Source: Lachnospiraceae bacterium (GTDB lineage: Bacteria; Bacillota; Clostridia; Lachnospirales; Lachnospiraceae). From it: a stretch of 33,682 nucleotides of DNA. A program made the position numbers and the translations under genes. The stretch is from positions 1-33,682 of the forward strand of contig JAFLSX010000024.1 of assembly GCA_022510705.1 (NCBI GenBank), given 5' to 3'. The notes under the pieces are model-generated. The model saw only the letters and a program-made list of their open reading frames with translations, did not search any database and was not told the DNA's origin. Positions within the stretch are counted from its first letter, which is position 1. Each line of letters starts with the position of its first letter. This document shows, one piece after another, positions 1 through 7,709 of this stretch.

Positions 1-71
1 TCGAACCCACGCGCCCTTTCGGACAAACGGTTTTCAAGACCGCCTCGTTATGACCGCTTCGATACCTCTCC
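1..71 (-). tRNA. tRNA-Ser (anticodon UGA), 3' end cut by window edge
   Basis: Read on the minus strand, the sequence begins GGAGAGG (acceptor 5' strand), then has a D-arm and an anticodon stem-loop with loop CTTGAAA. This gives anticodon UGA, serine for UCN codons. A long variable arm typical of class II tRNAs and the start of the T-loop (GGGTTCGA) follow. The 3' acceptor strand lies outside the window, so it cannot be seen whether CCA is encoded. A sigma-A promoter lies about 30 bases upstream (103-131). As a UCN decoder it is not expected to be a t6A substrate, although it neighbours t6A genes. Confidence 0.93.
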
Positions 72-102
72 AAGCGTGCGCCGCTCATTCAGCGCAAAAT
101 TT

Positions 103-131
103 ATATTAACAAAAAAGGGGGGACGTGTCAA
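103..131 (-). promoter_or_regulatory. Sigma-A promoter for tRNA-Ser
   Basis: On the minus strand, TTGACA (perfect -35) is followed by a 17-base spacer and TAATAT (-10). The predicted start, near 96, is about 25 bases before the mature tRNA 5' end at 71, which leaves a short leader for RNase P. It sits just after the ispD stop codon, and no convincing terminator separates ispD from it. Confidence 0.8.
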
Positions 132-139
132 CAACTTTT

Positions 140-892
140 TTACAAAATTATTCTATTCCTTTTTTGCAGAATCCGGTCTGCTAATTCCAAGTCCTCAGGA
201 GTAGTAATTTTCAGGTTTTCATAGGTGGTTTCCACCAGTTTTACTTTTTTGTTCATCAGTTGTTCAACCAGCATGGCATCATCCGTAGGAACAATAACAT
301 TTTCTGTCATTGTTGCCTCCTGCCCGCGCAGCCTTGCATAGGCTTCCAGAATCAACGGAGCGGCAAAGACCTGGGGAGTTTGTACCGCAAAGAGACTGCT
401 GCGCTTGAGTGTCTGCACTGCAAAACCTTCCTTATCCGCCAGCTTTATGGTATCCTTCACCGATACTGCCGCACAGCAGGCATCCCATTCCTGTACCGCC
501 AGAAAGGTATCCTCTATGATCTTCTGGGTAACCAGGGGTCTTGCACCGTCGTGGATGAACACATATCCCTCTCCGTTTTCTGCAAAGGCAGCATCCTCCC
601 GTAAAAGGTCCAGCGCGTTCTGTACAGAAAGATAGCGTTCCGTGCCGCCTTCTACAATGCGGCGGACTTTGCAAAACCCGTACTTTTCCACAAGCTCTTT
701 CTCTGCATAGGGAATTTCACCCTTTCCAACCACTAATACAATATCATCTATAATAGGAGAACATGCAAAAGCCTGCAATCCGTACCAGATAACAGGCTTA
801 TCTCTCAACAGCATATATTGTTTGGCCACATTGCTCTCCATGCGTCTGCCCGCACCGGCAGCCAGCAGGATTGCCGTACATTTCTTTTTCAT
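140..892 (-). CDS. ispD: 2-C-methyl-D-erythritol 4-phosphate cytidylyltransferase
   Basis: This cytosolic enzyme of the MEP (non-mevalonate) isoprenoid pathway joins MEP and CTP to give CDP-methylerythritol and pyrophosphate. The 250-aa product is slightly longer than the usual 225-240. It shows the N-terminal glycine-rich CTP loop LLAAGAGRRM (about residues 8-17) and the following AKQY lysine, then FIHDGARP near residue 113, a VPTDDA segment near 201, and a late NLKITTPEDL segment. A GAGG ribosome binding site lies 8 bases before the ATG. It is the last protein gene of the tsa/rimI/rnz cluster, 17 bases after tsaD, and is probably co-transcribed with it. Confidence 0.95.
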   Translation of the reverse strand: MKKKCTAILLAAGAGRRMESNVAKQYMLLRDKPVIWYGLQAFACSPIIDDIVLVVGKGEIPYAEKELVEKYGFCKVRRIVEGGTERYLSVQNALDLLREDAAFAENGEGYVFIHDGARPLVTQKIIEDTFLAVQEWDACCAAVSVKDTIKLADKEGFAVQTLKRSSLFAVQTPQVFAAPLILEAYARLRGQEATMTENVIVPTDDAMLVEQLMNKKVKLVETTYENLKITTPEDLELADRILQKRNRIIL

Positions 893-909
893 GGATACAT
901 CCTCTGCAT

Positions 910-1935
910 TTATGCTCTTTCGCCCAGCTTTAAATTAGGAACCGCATTCAAATCCAAACCGCTTCGTACGCCTCGAAGATATTCATAGTATCCGGCCGTA
1001 CCTATCATAGCCGCATTATCCGTACATAGAATGGGGGAAGGATAGTAAAACCGGATACCCTCTGCCCTACAGCGCTCCTCAAAAGCTGCTCGCAGCGAGG
1101 AGTTAGAAGCAACGCCGCCTGCAATGGCAAACTTATCATATCCATATTGTTTCACAGCATGAATGCTATGCTCTACCAGTACTTCCACTACAGCCTGTTG
1201 AAAAGAGGCGGCCACATCGGCCTTGCAAATTTCCTCGCCTTTCATCTGACAGGCATTTAAATAATTCAACACAGCAGATTTTAATCCGCTGAAACTGAAA
1301 TCATAAGCATTTTCCTCCACCTTGGCTCTGGGAAAATGAATGGCCTCGGGATTTCCTTCCTTAGATAGCTTGTCTATCTTAGGGCCACCGGGATACCCCA
1401 GGCCAATCGCTCTGGCCACCTTGTCGAAAGCCTCTCCTGCCGCATCATCCCTGGTCCGGCCGATTATTTCATATTCTCCGTAATCCTTTACCAATACCAG
1501 ATGGGAGTGCCCGCCGGATGCCACAAGACATACAAAGGGCGGTTTGAGTTCCTTATTTTCTATATAATTGGCACTGATATGCCCCTCGATATGATGCACA
1601 CCAATCAGCGGAATATTTGCGGCAAAGCTAATTGCCTTTGCAGCGGATACGCCCACCAACAGCGGGCCAACCAGTCCCGGCCCATAAGTGACGGCAATAC
1701 CGTTCATCTCCTTTAATGTCATTCCCGCTTTCTGAAGCGCTTCTCTGATAATCTGATTAATCTTTTCTATATGCTTTCTTGAGGCGATCTCCGGTACCAC
1801 GCCGCCATAGAGCGTGTGCAGGTCAATCTGCGAGGAAATTACATTGGAAAGCACTTCTCTGCCGTTTCTCACCACTGCAGCCGCAGTTTCGTCACAGGAG
1901 CTTTCAACCGCCAACAGTACGATGTCTTTATCCAT
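910..1935 (-). CDS. tsaD: tRNA N6-adenosine threonylcarbamoyltransferase TsaD
   Basis: TsaD is the catalytic subunit of the TsaBDE complex. It transfers the threonylcarbamoyl group to A37 of tRNAs that read ANN codons. The 341-aa length is typical. Visible motifs are [14 protein letters not shown] at the N-terminus, the metal-binding HHIEGH (residues 114-119), ASGGHSH, and [10 protein letters not shown] near the C-terminus, all of the ASKHA Gcp/Kae1 fold. The nearest good Shine-Dalgarno (GAGGAG) overlaps the end of the upstream gene, about 12 bases before the ATG, which suggests translational coupling. Partners tsaB and tsaE are in the same cluster. Confidence 0.97.
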   Translation of the reverse strand: MDKDIVLLAVESSCDETAAAVVRNGREVLSNVISSQIDLHTLYGGVVPEIASRKHIEKINQIIREALQKAGMTLKEMNGIAVTYGPGLVGPLLVGVSAAKAISFAANIPLIGVHHIEGHISANYIENKELKPPFVCLVASGGHSHLVLVKDYGEYEIIGRTRDDAAGEAFDKVARAIGLGYPGGPKIDKLSKEGNPEAIHFPRAKVEENAYDFSFSGLKSAVLNYLNACQMKGEEICKADVAASFQQAVVEVLVEHSIHAVKQYGYDKFAIAGGVASNSSLRAAFEERCRAEGIRFYYPSPILCTDNAAMIGTAGYYEYLRGVRSGLDLNAVPNLKLGERA

Positions 1936-1944
1936 ATGATCTGC

Positions 1945-2571
1945 TTACTCCTCAGGCTCCTCAATATTTACATTCTCCGCCAGATCCCAGCCATATATCC
2001 GCCAATGTCCGTCCTCATCCTTGCGCAGCAGATACACTTCCTCCACCGGCTGTCTGCGGGCACCGCGAACCAGCGTGTAGGTGCAGTAGAGTCTTGCAAA
2101 ATCATAACCACTATCCTGAAAGATATCCACATCCGTACTGGCTGAAACACTGTAGTTGGCTATACGGATGGAATTGTCTTTATAATACTCGATATCCTTT
2201 GAGAGTTCGATCAAATACTGACCGTACTCATTTTGCACCTGTAAATCCCTGTCATACAACTCATAGGCCTTATTCACCAGCTGCTTAAATTCTTCTTCCG
2301 TGTACTCCTCATTATAAAAGCATCTGGTAATATCACTATAATACCTGACCACTTCTTTGGGAGTGGGAGGATAGTTCGTCGACAGATTTCTGGAAATCAG
2401 CTCCTGCGCTACAGACATATCCACCTGCTCCGCCTTTATCTGTTTATCCTTGTTGCTGAGATAGTAGTAATAGCCCACCATCGCCACAACCATGAGCAGA
2501 ATGACCACACCGCCTTTGATAGTGATCGCTTTACCGGTATTTTTCTTTACGTTGGATTTCAATACTGCCAT
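1945..2571 (-). CDS. Membrane-anchored protein of unknown function
   Basis: This is a 208-aa product I cannot assign with confidence. It has a short basic N-terminus, one hydrophobic segment (about residues 20-41, ending in a run of tyrosines), then a soluble part rich in charged residues and Tyr, and an acidic end (NIEEPEE). The topology suggests a type II membrane protein with a roughly 165-residue extracytoplasmic domain. The final part (VYLLRKDEDGHWRIYGWD) resembles the last strands of small extracellular beta domains of the NTF2-like/lumazine-binding type, but this is inference. It lies between rnz and tsaD, 9 bases before tsaD, so it is in the operon. Similar proteins are, to my knowledge, mainly from Lachnospiraceae. 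Confidence 0.8.
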   Translation of the reverse strand: MAVLKSNVKKNTGKAITIKGGVVILLMVVAMVGYYYYLSNKDKQIKAEQVDMSVAQELISRNLSTNYPPTPKEVVRYYSDITRCFYNEEYTEEEFKQLVNKAYELYDRDLQVQNEYGQYLIELSKDIEYYKDNSIRIANYSVSASTDVDIFQDSGYDFARLYCTYTLVRGARRQPVEEVYLLRKDEDGHWRIYGWDLAENVNIEEPEE

Positions 2572-2641
2572 GTTATCCTCCTTTCCCGATTTTTTCTTCT
2601 AATTATATATATGTCAATATAATATCTGTCCGCATCAAAAT

Positions 2642-3550
2642 TCAATCTTCAAAAAGCAGTTCCACCGTTCGACCGTCTTTTGCTGCTACCGCGGCAGGAA
2701 AAATCTTTCGCACCTCTCCCATATACTCCTCAGGTTTCGGCAGGGAAGGGCTGTAATGAGTCAGCCAAAGTTCACTTACCTGTGCCCGTTTTGCCAAATC
2801 GGCCGCCTCATAAAAAGTCATATGCTTATATTCCTTGGCCTTACTGAGCTTATCCGGCTCTCCGTACATACCTTCACAAATAAACAAATCGGCCCCCGCT
2901 GCATGTTCTGCAATACCATCAGTGGGTCTGGTATCCGTGGTGTAGGTGACCTTTAAACCTTTGCGTTTCTCTCCCAGAACCATCTCGGGATAGAGAGTTC
3001 TGTCCTCAAGTTCTATCACCTCTCCCTTCTGCAGACGGTTCCAATATCGCTTGTCAATTTGAAGCTCCAGCGCTTTCTCAGTCTGAAAGCGGCCAACTCT
3101 TTCCACGATCATGCTATATCCATAGCATACCACATTATGATTCACCTTGAAAGCCTCCAGATGAAATCCGTCAAAAGAAATCTCCTGAAAAGCCTCCGTC
3201 AATTCCATACATTTGATAGAAAAAGGCAATTCCGGAGCAATGACCCTCAATGCGGATACCACCTTGGTCAGCCCTTTGGGTCCAATCAACAATAAGGGTT
3301 CTGTCCGCTCTGCATTCCCCATGGTAAGGAGCATACCGGGCAGACCGCTGATATGGTCCGCATGATAATGCGTAAAACAAATGATATCAATAGGTTTGGG
3401 GCTCCAGCCTTTTTCTTTCATAGCAATCTGGGTTCCCTCACCACAATCAATCAAAATACTCTTTCCATTATATCTTAACATCAGGGAAGTCAGCCATCTG
3501 TATGGCAGGGGCATCATCCCCCCCGTTCCCAGCAAACAAACATCTAGCAT
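2642..3550 (-). CDS. rnz: Ribonuclease Z (short form)
   Basis: RNase Z is a zinc-dependent endonuclease of the metallo-beta-lactamase fold that removes the 3' trailer of tRNA precursors, chiefly those lacking encoded CCA. The 302-aa length fits the bacterial short form. The signature HYHADH is at residues 61-66, preceded by ILIDCGEGTQI. A later histidine lies in a THYSPS segment near the C-terminus, and YTTDTRPT lies at the expected position of the conserved aspartate. It overlaps the upstream small Cys-rich gene by 7 bases, so the two are probably translationally coupled. Its place beside t6A genes and a tRNA suggests a tRNA-processing neighbourhood. Confidence 0.95.
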   Translation of the reverse strand: MLDVCLLGTGGMMPLPYRWLTSLMLRYNGKSILIDCGEGTQIAMKEKGWSPKPIDIICFTHYHADHISGLPGMLLTMGNAERTEPLLLIGPKGLTKVVSALRVIAPELPFSIKCMELTEAFQEISFDGFHLEAFKVNHNVVCYGYSMIVERVGRFQTEKALELQIDKRYWNRLQKGEVIELEDRTLYPEMVLGEKRKGLKVTYTTDTRPTDGIAEHAAGADLFICEGMYGEPDKLSKAKEYKHMTFYEAADLAKRAQVSELWLTHYSPSLPKPEEYMGEVRKIFPAAVAAKDGRTVELLFED

Positions 3551-3792
3551 AGTTCTTTTTCCTCTGTCTCACTAACCGGTATGGAAAAATCTGCAAGAAG
3601 CGCATCATAACACGCTTCGCACAAATCAAAACGATGGCGCAAACCGTCTTTTTTGCTAAAATAACCAAAACGGATATCGGCACTAAAGCAGCCTTCCTTT
3701 ATCATGCCGTTTTCTAATTTAAGCGTTTTACCGCATCTGTTGCAGACAACCTTCTTAAGCTTCAGTTCATTCTTATCTTGGTAGGTTCTCAC
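3544..3792 (-). CDS. Small Cys-rich putative zinc-binding protein
   Basis: The 82-aa product starts at GTG. It has two CxxC pairs, CNRC near residues 17-20 and CEAC near 58-61, with about 37 residues between them including another Cys in KEGC. This suggests a treble-clef or zinc-ribbon fold. The spacer is basic and aromatic (FGYFSKKDG). The nearest upstream ATG is out of frame, and a GAGG-like site precedes the GTG by about 10 bases. The stop overlaps the rnz start by 7 bases. I do not recognise the family. The tight coupling to rnz suggests, but does not show, a role in RNA metabolism. Confidence 0.75.
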   Translation of the reverse strand: MRTYQDKNELKLKKVVCNRCGKTLKLENGMIKEGCFSADIRFGYFSKKDGLRHRFDLCEACYDALLADFSIPVSETEEKELC

Positions 3793-3843
3793 CGTACATC
3801 ATCCTCTCTTTGGCAGTGCTATCTGCTCATTGCTTTCGTGTAC

Positions 3844-3852
3844 AGTATATCA
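3844..3852 (-). promoter_or_regulatory. Possible extended -10 promoter for the Cys-rich gene and rnz
   Basis: The 103-base gap between rimI and the Cys-rich gene is the longest in this cluster. On the minus strand it contains TGATATACT, an extended -10 (TGn plus TATACT). No good -35 is present at 16-18 bases. This could allow separate transcription of the Cys-rich gene, rnz and the genes after them. Confidence 0.35.
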
Positions 3853-3895
3853 TATTTTTAAGGTGGAGTGGTATGGTAATTTGTCCATCCTCTAC

Positions 3896-4372
3896 CTACC
3901 TTTTCCACATGATGAGAGCATCTTCTTCCGGTTTTTTGTAAAAACGAGGTCTTATACCGGCCCGTTCAAAGCCCAGACTTTCATAGAGATGGATAGCCGG
4001 TGCATTGCTCGCCCGCACCTCCAGTGTGTAGGCAGTAATACCCTGTTTTTCTCCCCATGTAAGCAGGGTCTGCAGCAATAGTCTGCCAATACCCTGATGC
4101 CGCTGACTTTCTTCTACCAATACATTGCTGATGTTCCCGTCACCACCGATGTTCCATACGCCGCAGCAGCCTACAATCCGCTCACCGTCCGCTGCCACTA
4201 CATACAGAACCTCCTCTTTTTTTAGTACATCCAGAAAATCCTGTCGGGACCAGGGCTGGGAAAAAACTGCCGCTTCCAGCAAAGCAACGGCTGCCGCATC
4301 TTCCTCTTTCATGGGTCTGACCAAAATGTTTCTGCCGTCCCCTATCATTTCGTAAGTTCGTTCTTCCATCAC
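3896..4372 (-). CDS. rimI: Ribosomal protein S18-alanine N-acetyltransferase-like GNAT enzyme RimI
   Basis: This is a GNAT-fold N-acetyltransferase; RimI acetylates the N-terminal alanine of ribosomal protein S18 using acetyl-CoA. The 158-aa product is a full single GNAT domain. The acetyl-CoA pyrophosphate loop is SQRHQGIG (Q/RxxGxG/A), followed by the LEVRASNAPAIHLYESLGF segment typical of RimI and a final FYKKPEEDALIMWKR. The start ATG is one base after the tsaB stop, and the tsaE-tsaB-rimI order is common in Firmicutes. The S18 substrate is family knowledge; the sequence alone shows only the acetyltransferase. Confidence 0.92.
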   Translation of the reverse strand: MMEERTYEMIGDGRNILVRPMKEEDAAAVALLEAAVFSQPWSRQDFLDVLKKEEVLYVVAADGERIVGCCGVWNIGGDGNISNVLVEESQRHQGIGRLLLQTLLTWGEKQGITAYTLEVRASNAPAIHLYESLGFERAGIRPRFYKKPEEDALIMWKR

Positions 4373-4373
4373 T

Positions 4374-5132
4374 CTATTTCTGTCTTTCCTGTTCCTGCTC
4401 CAACCGCTCCCGTTCAGCCTGACTCATCCTCAGATACTCCGGCTGATGTGCATCTGCGGTGACAATGCGGCCCTCCGCATAGTACTGTTCTCCCAAAGCT
4501 GCAATCGCAGCGGCCCTCTGCCTGTTTGCATGGGCAGGCGCATAGGTGCAGGGCACCTTACTTAAATTTTTAATACGCTCCCAAAATACAGGAACGCCAT
4601 CTCCCAAAAAGATCACTTCTTTTCCCAGAGCATTCAACCGCTCTATCAATTCTTCAATATCCTCTGCCCTATCGGAAATTACCGTTTCCATTCGATAAGC
4701 AAAAGCCGCTTCCGAATCTTCTTTTTCTTCGGCTTCTCCTGCCTTTTTAAAGGTATAAACACCGGTATATACCTGCCCTCTTCTGGCATCCATGATCGGG
4801 CAGATCAATTTATCACTGCCCCAGAGGTTGTATGCCAACCCTGCCAGAGTGGATACTTCTATCATGGGCTTATCTAAGGCCAAGCCCAGTCCCTTTGCGG
4901 TAGCGGACCCAATACGCAGCCCGGTGAAGGAGCCCGGTCCTGCCGCGACAGCAATCCCATCTATGGTATCCAGATCCAACTCCAGCATCTCCTTTATCGT
5001 CTGCAACATGGGCAGAAGCGTCTGGGAATGCGTCTTTTTATAATTTACCGTATATTCTGCTGTCAGCACCCCGTTTTCCGTTACTGCAACGGAGGCCACC
5101 AGTCCGGAACTGTCCAATGCCAGTATCTTCAT
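4374..5132 (-). CDS. tsaB: tRNA threonylcarbamoyladenosine biosynthesis protein TsaB
   Basis: TsaB is an inactive ASKHA paralogue of TsaD and its obligate partner in the TsaBDE complex. The start chosen is the ATG at 5132, giving MKILALDSSG, because AGGAG lies 7 bases before it. The open frame continues 18 codons upstream into a very basic stretch unlike the family. The product is 252 aa. GPGSFTGLRIG, the TsaB/YeaZ hallmark, lies near residues 68-78. A variable acidic insert (AGEAEEKEDSEAA) lies in the middle, and the C-terminal tail is Glu/Arg/Gln-rich. It lies 10 bases after tsaE and one base before rimI. Confidence 0.95.
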   Translation of the reverse strand: MKILALDSSGLVASVAVTENGVLTAEYTVNYKKTHSQTLLPMLQTIKEMLELDLDTIDGIAVAAGPGSFTGLRIGSATAKGLGLALDKPMIEVSTLAGLAYNLWGSDKLICPIMDARRGQVYTGVYTFKKAGEAEEKEDSEAAFAYRMETVISDRAEDIEELIERLNALGKEVIFLGDGVPVFWERIKNLSKVPCTYAPAHANRQRAAAIAALGEQYYAEGRIVTADAHQPEYLRMSQAERERLEQEQERQK

Positions 5133-5142
5133 GGCTCTTCTC

Positions 5143-5637
5143 CTATCTCTGCCCTTTCTGCCATCTTTCTTCCGCCGCTTTTTCAATCATCGTAATTCTC
5201 CGGTAATCAAAGCCCTTTTCCAAATCCTTCTCTATCAAGATCTCCGTATAGTGCTCCGGCAAAATTTCCTCGACCAGATTAGCCCATTCTATGAGGCAGA
5301 CTCCTTCTCCGTAGAAGCAATCCTCATAACCGATTTCTTCCATCTCCTCTACATCTGCGATGCGGTATACATCAAAATGGTAAAAGGGCAGCCTGCCCTC
5401 CTCATAAATCTGCACAATGGTAAAAGTCGGGCTGTTTACCGGCTCCGTAATGCCAAGGCCCTTGGCAAATCCCTGCGTGAATACAGTCTTACCTACACCC
5501 AAATCACCTATCAAGGTATATACTTGACCCGGGGTCGCAATACGGCCCAGCTTTTCTCCTAATTCCCGGGTTTCCCGCTCACCCGCACTTTCTATGATTG
5601 TTACGGATTGTTTTATTTCATCCATGCTATTATTCAT
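5143..5637 (-). CDS. tsaE: tRNA threonylcarbamoyladenosine biosynthesis ATPase TsaE
   Basis: TsaE is a P-loop ATPase that drives turnover of the TsaB-TsaD complex. With the start used here (MNNSMDEIKQ) the protein has 164 aa. The Walker A GDLGVGKT is at about residues 44-51, followed by NSPTFTIVQIY and LIEWANLVEEILP, all family hallmarks. The start is uncertain: in-frame ATGs lie at 5667, 5637 and 5625, none with a strong Shine-Dalgarno. 5637 has AAAGG close by and gives a length near the usual 150-160. The gene leads tsaB by 10 bases. Confidence 0.93.
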   Translation of the reverse strand: MNNSMDEIKQSVTIIESAGERETRELGEKLGRIATPGQVYTLIGDLGVGKTVFTQGFAKGLGITEPVNSPTFTIVQIYEEGRLPFYHFDVYRIADVEEMEEIGYEDCFYGEGVCLIEWANLVEEILPEHYTEILIEKDLEKGFDYRRITMIEKAAEERWQKGQR

Positions 5638-5678
5638 GCCTTTCTGCAAGCCCTGTGAAAATTTCATTTTTCACACTA

Positions 5679-6155
5679 TTACTGTCTTATCTTTATTTTC
5701 CCCGCCGGCAGATTGGCGCACAATATCTGTATCACTTTAGTCGTATCATCCTGCAGACAACGTTTAGGGAAAATGCAGGCATTTACTTTGGATGTATAAA
5801 TGATCAAACTCCTGCCGGTAGATACTGCCTTCACGATGTTCTCCCACTTCTGCATCTCTTCCGTGCCGTTTTGAGACACATGTACCCCTTCTTCATCCAG
5901 CACATAGTGCAGAGGGACTTTAAATGCCGGGTTTGCCAACATCTGTTGTCTGCTCTTTATGAATAAAGTCCAAGGCAGATACAGCAACAAAATGACACCT
6001 GCCCCTACCATCAGCCAGGTTCTCGTATACAGGCCTCCCACAACCATCAATGCCCCTACCAGGCTGCCTAACAGTCCGGCAAAGCTGTTATAAGTATGCC
6101 GCAGCATATAGTCATATAAATCACCGGCTTTTATCTGCACATCAAATTCAACCAT
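5679..6155 (-). CDS. YcxB-like membrane protein
   Basis: The 158-aa product has a short N-terminal beta segment (MVEFDVQIKAGDLYDYML), two adjacent hydrophobic helices (about residues 26-43 and 48-66), and a cytosolic C-terminal domain with YVLDEEGVHVSQNGTEEMQKW and YTSKVNACIFPKRCL. This is the layout of the YcxB-like family, whose function is unknown. GGGAGG lies 6 bases before the ATG. It follows the mscL terminator and precedes tsaE by about 40 bases, so it may be the first gene of the tsa operon, perhaps fed by read-through. No separate promoter is obvious. Confidence 0.78.
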   Translation of the reverse strand: MVEFDVQIKAGDLYDYMLRHTYNSFAGLLGSLVGALMVVGGLYTRTWLMVGAGVILLLYLPWTLFIKSRQQMLANPAFKVPLHYVLDEEGVHVSQNGTEEMQKWENIVKAVSTGRSLIIYTSKVNACIFPKRCLQDDTTKVIQILCANLPAGKIKIRQ

Positions 6156-6177
6156 TTGTTACCTCCCGCAAACCTTT

Positions 6178-6206
6178 AAAAAGCACCTACCGGGTAGGTG
6201 CTTTTA
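6178..6206 (-). terminator. Intrinsic terminator after mscL
   Basis: There is a near-perfect inverted repeat with arms AAAAGCACCTACC and GGTAGGTGCTTTT. On the minus strand the stem is followed by TTTTTAAAGG. It lies 4 bases after the mscL stop codon and could act in both directions because of the flanking A and T runs. Confidence 0.85.
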
Positions 6207-6209
6207 TGA

Positions 6210-6641
6210 CTACTTTTCTAATTCGGAAGTACAGTGCGGACATCTGGTAGCTTCAAGGCTGATTTCCGACTGGCAGAACGGACATTTCTTGGTGGCTGCC
6301 GGTGCCGGCTCATCATGCTTTAACTTATTCATTGCCTTCACAAACATGAAGACCACGAAAGCCATGATAATAAAATTAATTACATTGGATATAAAAGATC
6401 CGTAATTAAAGGTGGCCGCACCCGCTTCCTGCGCCGCCTCTAATGTCGCATAGGTTTCTCCGTCCAGCGCAATGAAGAGATTGGAAAAATCCACCTTGCC
6501 GGTAAAGAGACTTACTAACGGCATGATCATATCATTTACCAGCGAATTGACAATACTTGTAAAAGCGCTGCCGATGATCATGCCGACTGCCAAATCTATC
6601 ATATTGCCTTTTAATGCAAATTTTTTAAATTCTTTTAACAT
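6210..6641 (-). CDS. mscL: Large-conductance mechanosensitive channel with C-terminal zinc ribbon
   Basis: MscL forms a homopentameric membrane channel that opens at high membrane tension and protects against osmotic downshock. The start used is 6641 ([13 protein letters not shown]). The longer open frame begins inside the -35 box of the promoter at 6679-6707 and cannot be right. The product is 143 aa. The amphipathic N-terminus and TM1 carry [20 protein letters not shown]; a periplasmic loop follows, then TM2 with [19 protein letters not shown]. Instead of ending in the usual helical bundle, the C-terminus carries CPFC and CPHC pairs 14 residues apart, a probable zinc ribbon. AAGG-type ribosome binding sites precede the ATG. 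Confidence 0.95.
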   Translation of the reverse strand: MLKEFKKFALKGNMIDLAVGMIIGSAFTSIVNSLVNDMIMPLVSLFTGKVDFSNLFIALDGETYATLEAAQEAGAATFNYGSFISNVINFIIMAFVVFMFVKAMNKLKHDEPAPAATKKCPFCQSEISLEATRCPHCTSELEK

Positions 6642-6678
6642 TTTTATACCCTTACCTTTCTGCTTGTGTACTTCTTTT

Positions 6679-6707
6679 ATTATAGGGACAACCTCTGGAA
6701 AAAGCAA
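6679..6707 (-). promoter_or_regulatory. Sigma-A promoter for mscL
   Basis: On the minus strand, TTGCTT, a 17-base spacer and a perfect TATAAT are present. The predicted start near 6672 gives a leader of about 30 bases to the ATG at 6641. This fixes the mscL start and excludes the upstream in-frame codon at 6707. Confidence 0.8.
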
Positions 6708-6779
6708 GGGAAATAAAACATCTTTTTTCTTTAAATATAATATATCCTCGGCTAACTACACCCATTTTACCTTAGGATT

Positions 6780-6818
6780 GCCCTTCCAACCCTATGTCAT
6801 GCCCTTCCAACCTTATGT
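6780..6818. repeat. Tandem 21-base duplication across the ribU stop codon
   Basis: Two copies in direct tandem begin at 6780 and 6801. The first 18 bases of each match with one mismatch. The copy at 6801 lies in the last codons of ribU (HKVGRA), and the other lies immediately after its stop codon. This looks like a recent slippage duplication. Confidence 0.75.
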
Positions 6819-7555
6819 TCCGCAATTCTGCCCTCTTTTAAGATAGGGCTTAAGGGCTTGTAGATTACCATAGTGATCAGGGAAACCACACCGGCTTTCA
6901 ACAAATTCAGGGGGGCCACCATCAGGCAAACAAAGGTTGTCAGGTTGGAAACCGCCGGATTGATGGCGCTTCCCATCCCGATAATGGTATCGATGGAAGG
7001 CATACCATAGAGTTCTACAAATTTAGGCAACAGGTAGACTGCATTGAACATAGTACCGAAACAGGTCATGGTCAGGGTGCCCACAATACAGCCTGCAAGA
7101 GCGCCTTTCTTCGTCTTTGTAAACTCATAGACCGCACTTGCCGGTAAAAGCAGGGTGCATCCCACTGTAAAATTAGCCAAATCTCCTACAAAGGCAGTGC
7201 TCGTTCCCTTCGTGATTAACTTTAATAATATTTTGCAGAATTCAATCATAACCCCCGCAACCGGCCCAAAAGCAAAACTACCTATCATGACCGGCAGCTC
7301 GCTGAAATCCACTTTGTAAAATTCGGGGGCCAAAAAGGGCAGCGGAAAGTCAAAGATATGCAGTATCAAAGCAATAGCGGAGAACATACCCACAACGGTA
7401 ATCATACGGGTGCTAAATATCTTCCTCTTGACACCGCGCTTTTTATCCGCAGTCTTCTGTATCAGCACTGCCGCTGCGAACATCAGGGCAATGACCCCTA
7501 AAAACTCCAGTACAAAAATCAAGTTGTCAGTTACATTTTGCCATAATTCACTCAT
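6797..7555 (-). CDS. ribU: Riboflavin ECF transporter substrate-binding protein RibU
   Basis: RibU is the membrane S component that binds riboflavin and works with the shared EcfAA'T energising module, which is not in this window. The 252-aa product is longer than typical RibU (about 190-200) because of an extra N-terminal hydrophobic helix (residues 12-33) and a basic linker (KTADKKRGVKRK). The core has about six helices. FDFPLPFLAPEFYKVDFSELP (split over two turns) and the KLITKGTSTAFVGDLANF region are typical of riboflavin S components. The riboflavin assignment is strengthened by the FMN riboswitch directly upstream. Confidence 0.93.
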   Translation of the reverse strand: MSELWQNVTDNLIFVLEFLGVIALMFAAAVLIQKTADKKRGVKRKIFSTRMITVVGMFSAIALILHIFDFPLPFLAPEFYKVDFSELPVMIGSFAFGPVAGVMIEFCKILLKLITKGTSTAFVGDLANFTVGCTLLLPASAVYEFTKTKKGALAGCIVGTLTMTCFGTMFNAVYLLPKFVELYGMPSIDTIIGMGSAINPAVSNLTTFVCLMVAPLNLLKAGVVSLITMVIYKPLSPILKEGRIAEHKVGRA

Positions 7556-7604
7556 GTTTCATTCTCCCTTCAACAGCTGATTGATAAGGAAATTCTTCGA
7601 TTAA

Positions 7605-7632
7605 AAAAACCCCGAAATAAACTCGGGGTTTC
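7605..7632 (-). terminator. Intrinsic terminator of the FMN riboswitch (expression platform)
   Basis: The hairpin has arms AACCCCGA and TCGGGGTT and a 7-base loop. On the minus strand it is followed by TTTTTTT. It lies between the FMN aptamer and ribU (start 7555), which is where a transcription-terminating expression platform should be. FMN binding is expected to favour this stem and shut off ribU. Confidence 0.88.
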
Positions 7633-7709
7633 TTACGCTCATTCATACCTTTCCCGGTTCGTGATATACGCTCTCAGAACTTATACATCAACCCAAAAAG
7701 GTAATCCGC

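Noticed and set aside
1779-2288. 169-codon plus-strand open frame across tsaD and its neighbour
   Set aside because: Rich in Pro, His, Arg and Cys, typical of antisense shadows; it spans two real minus-strand genes.
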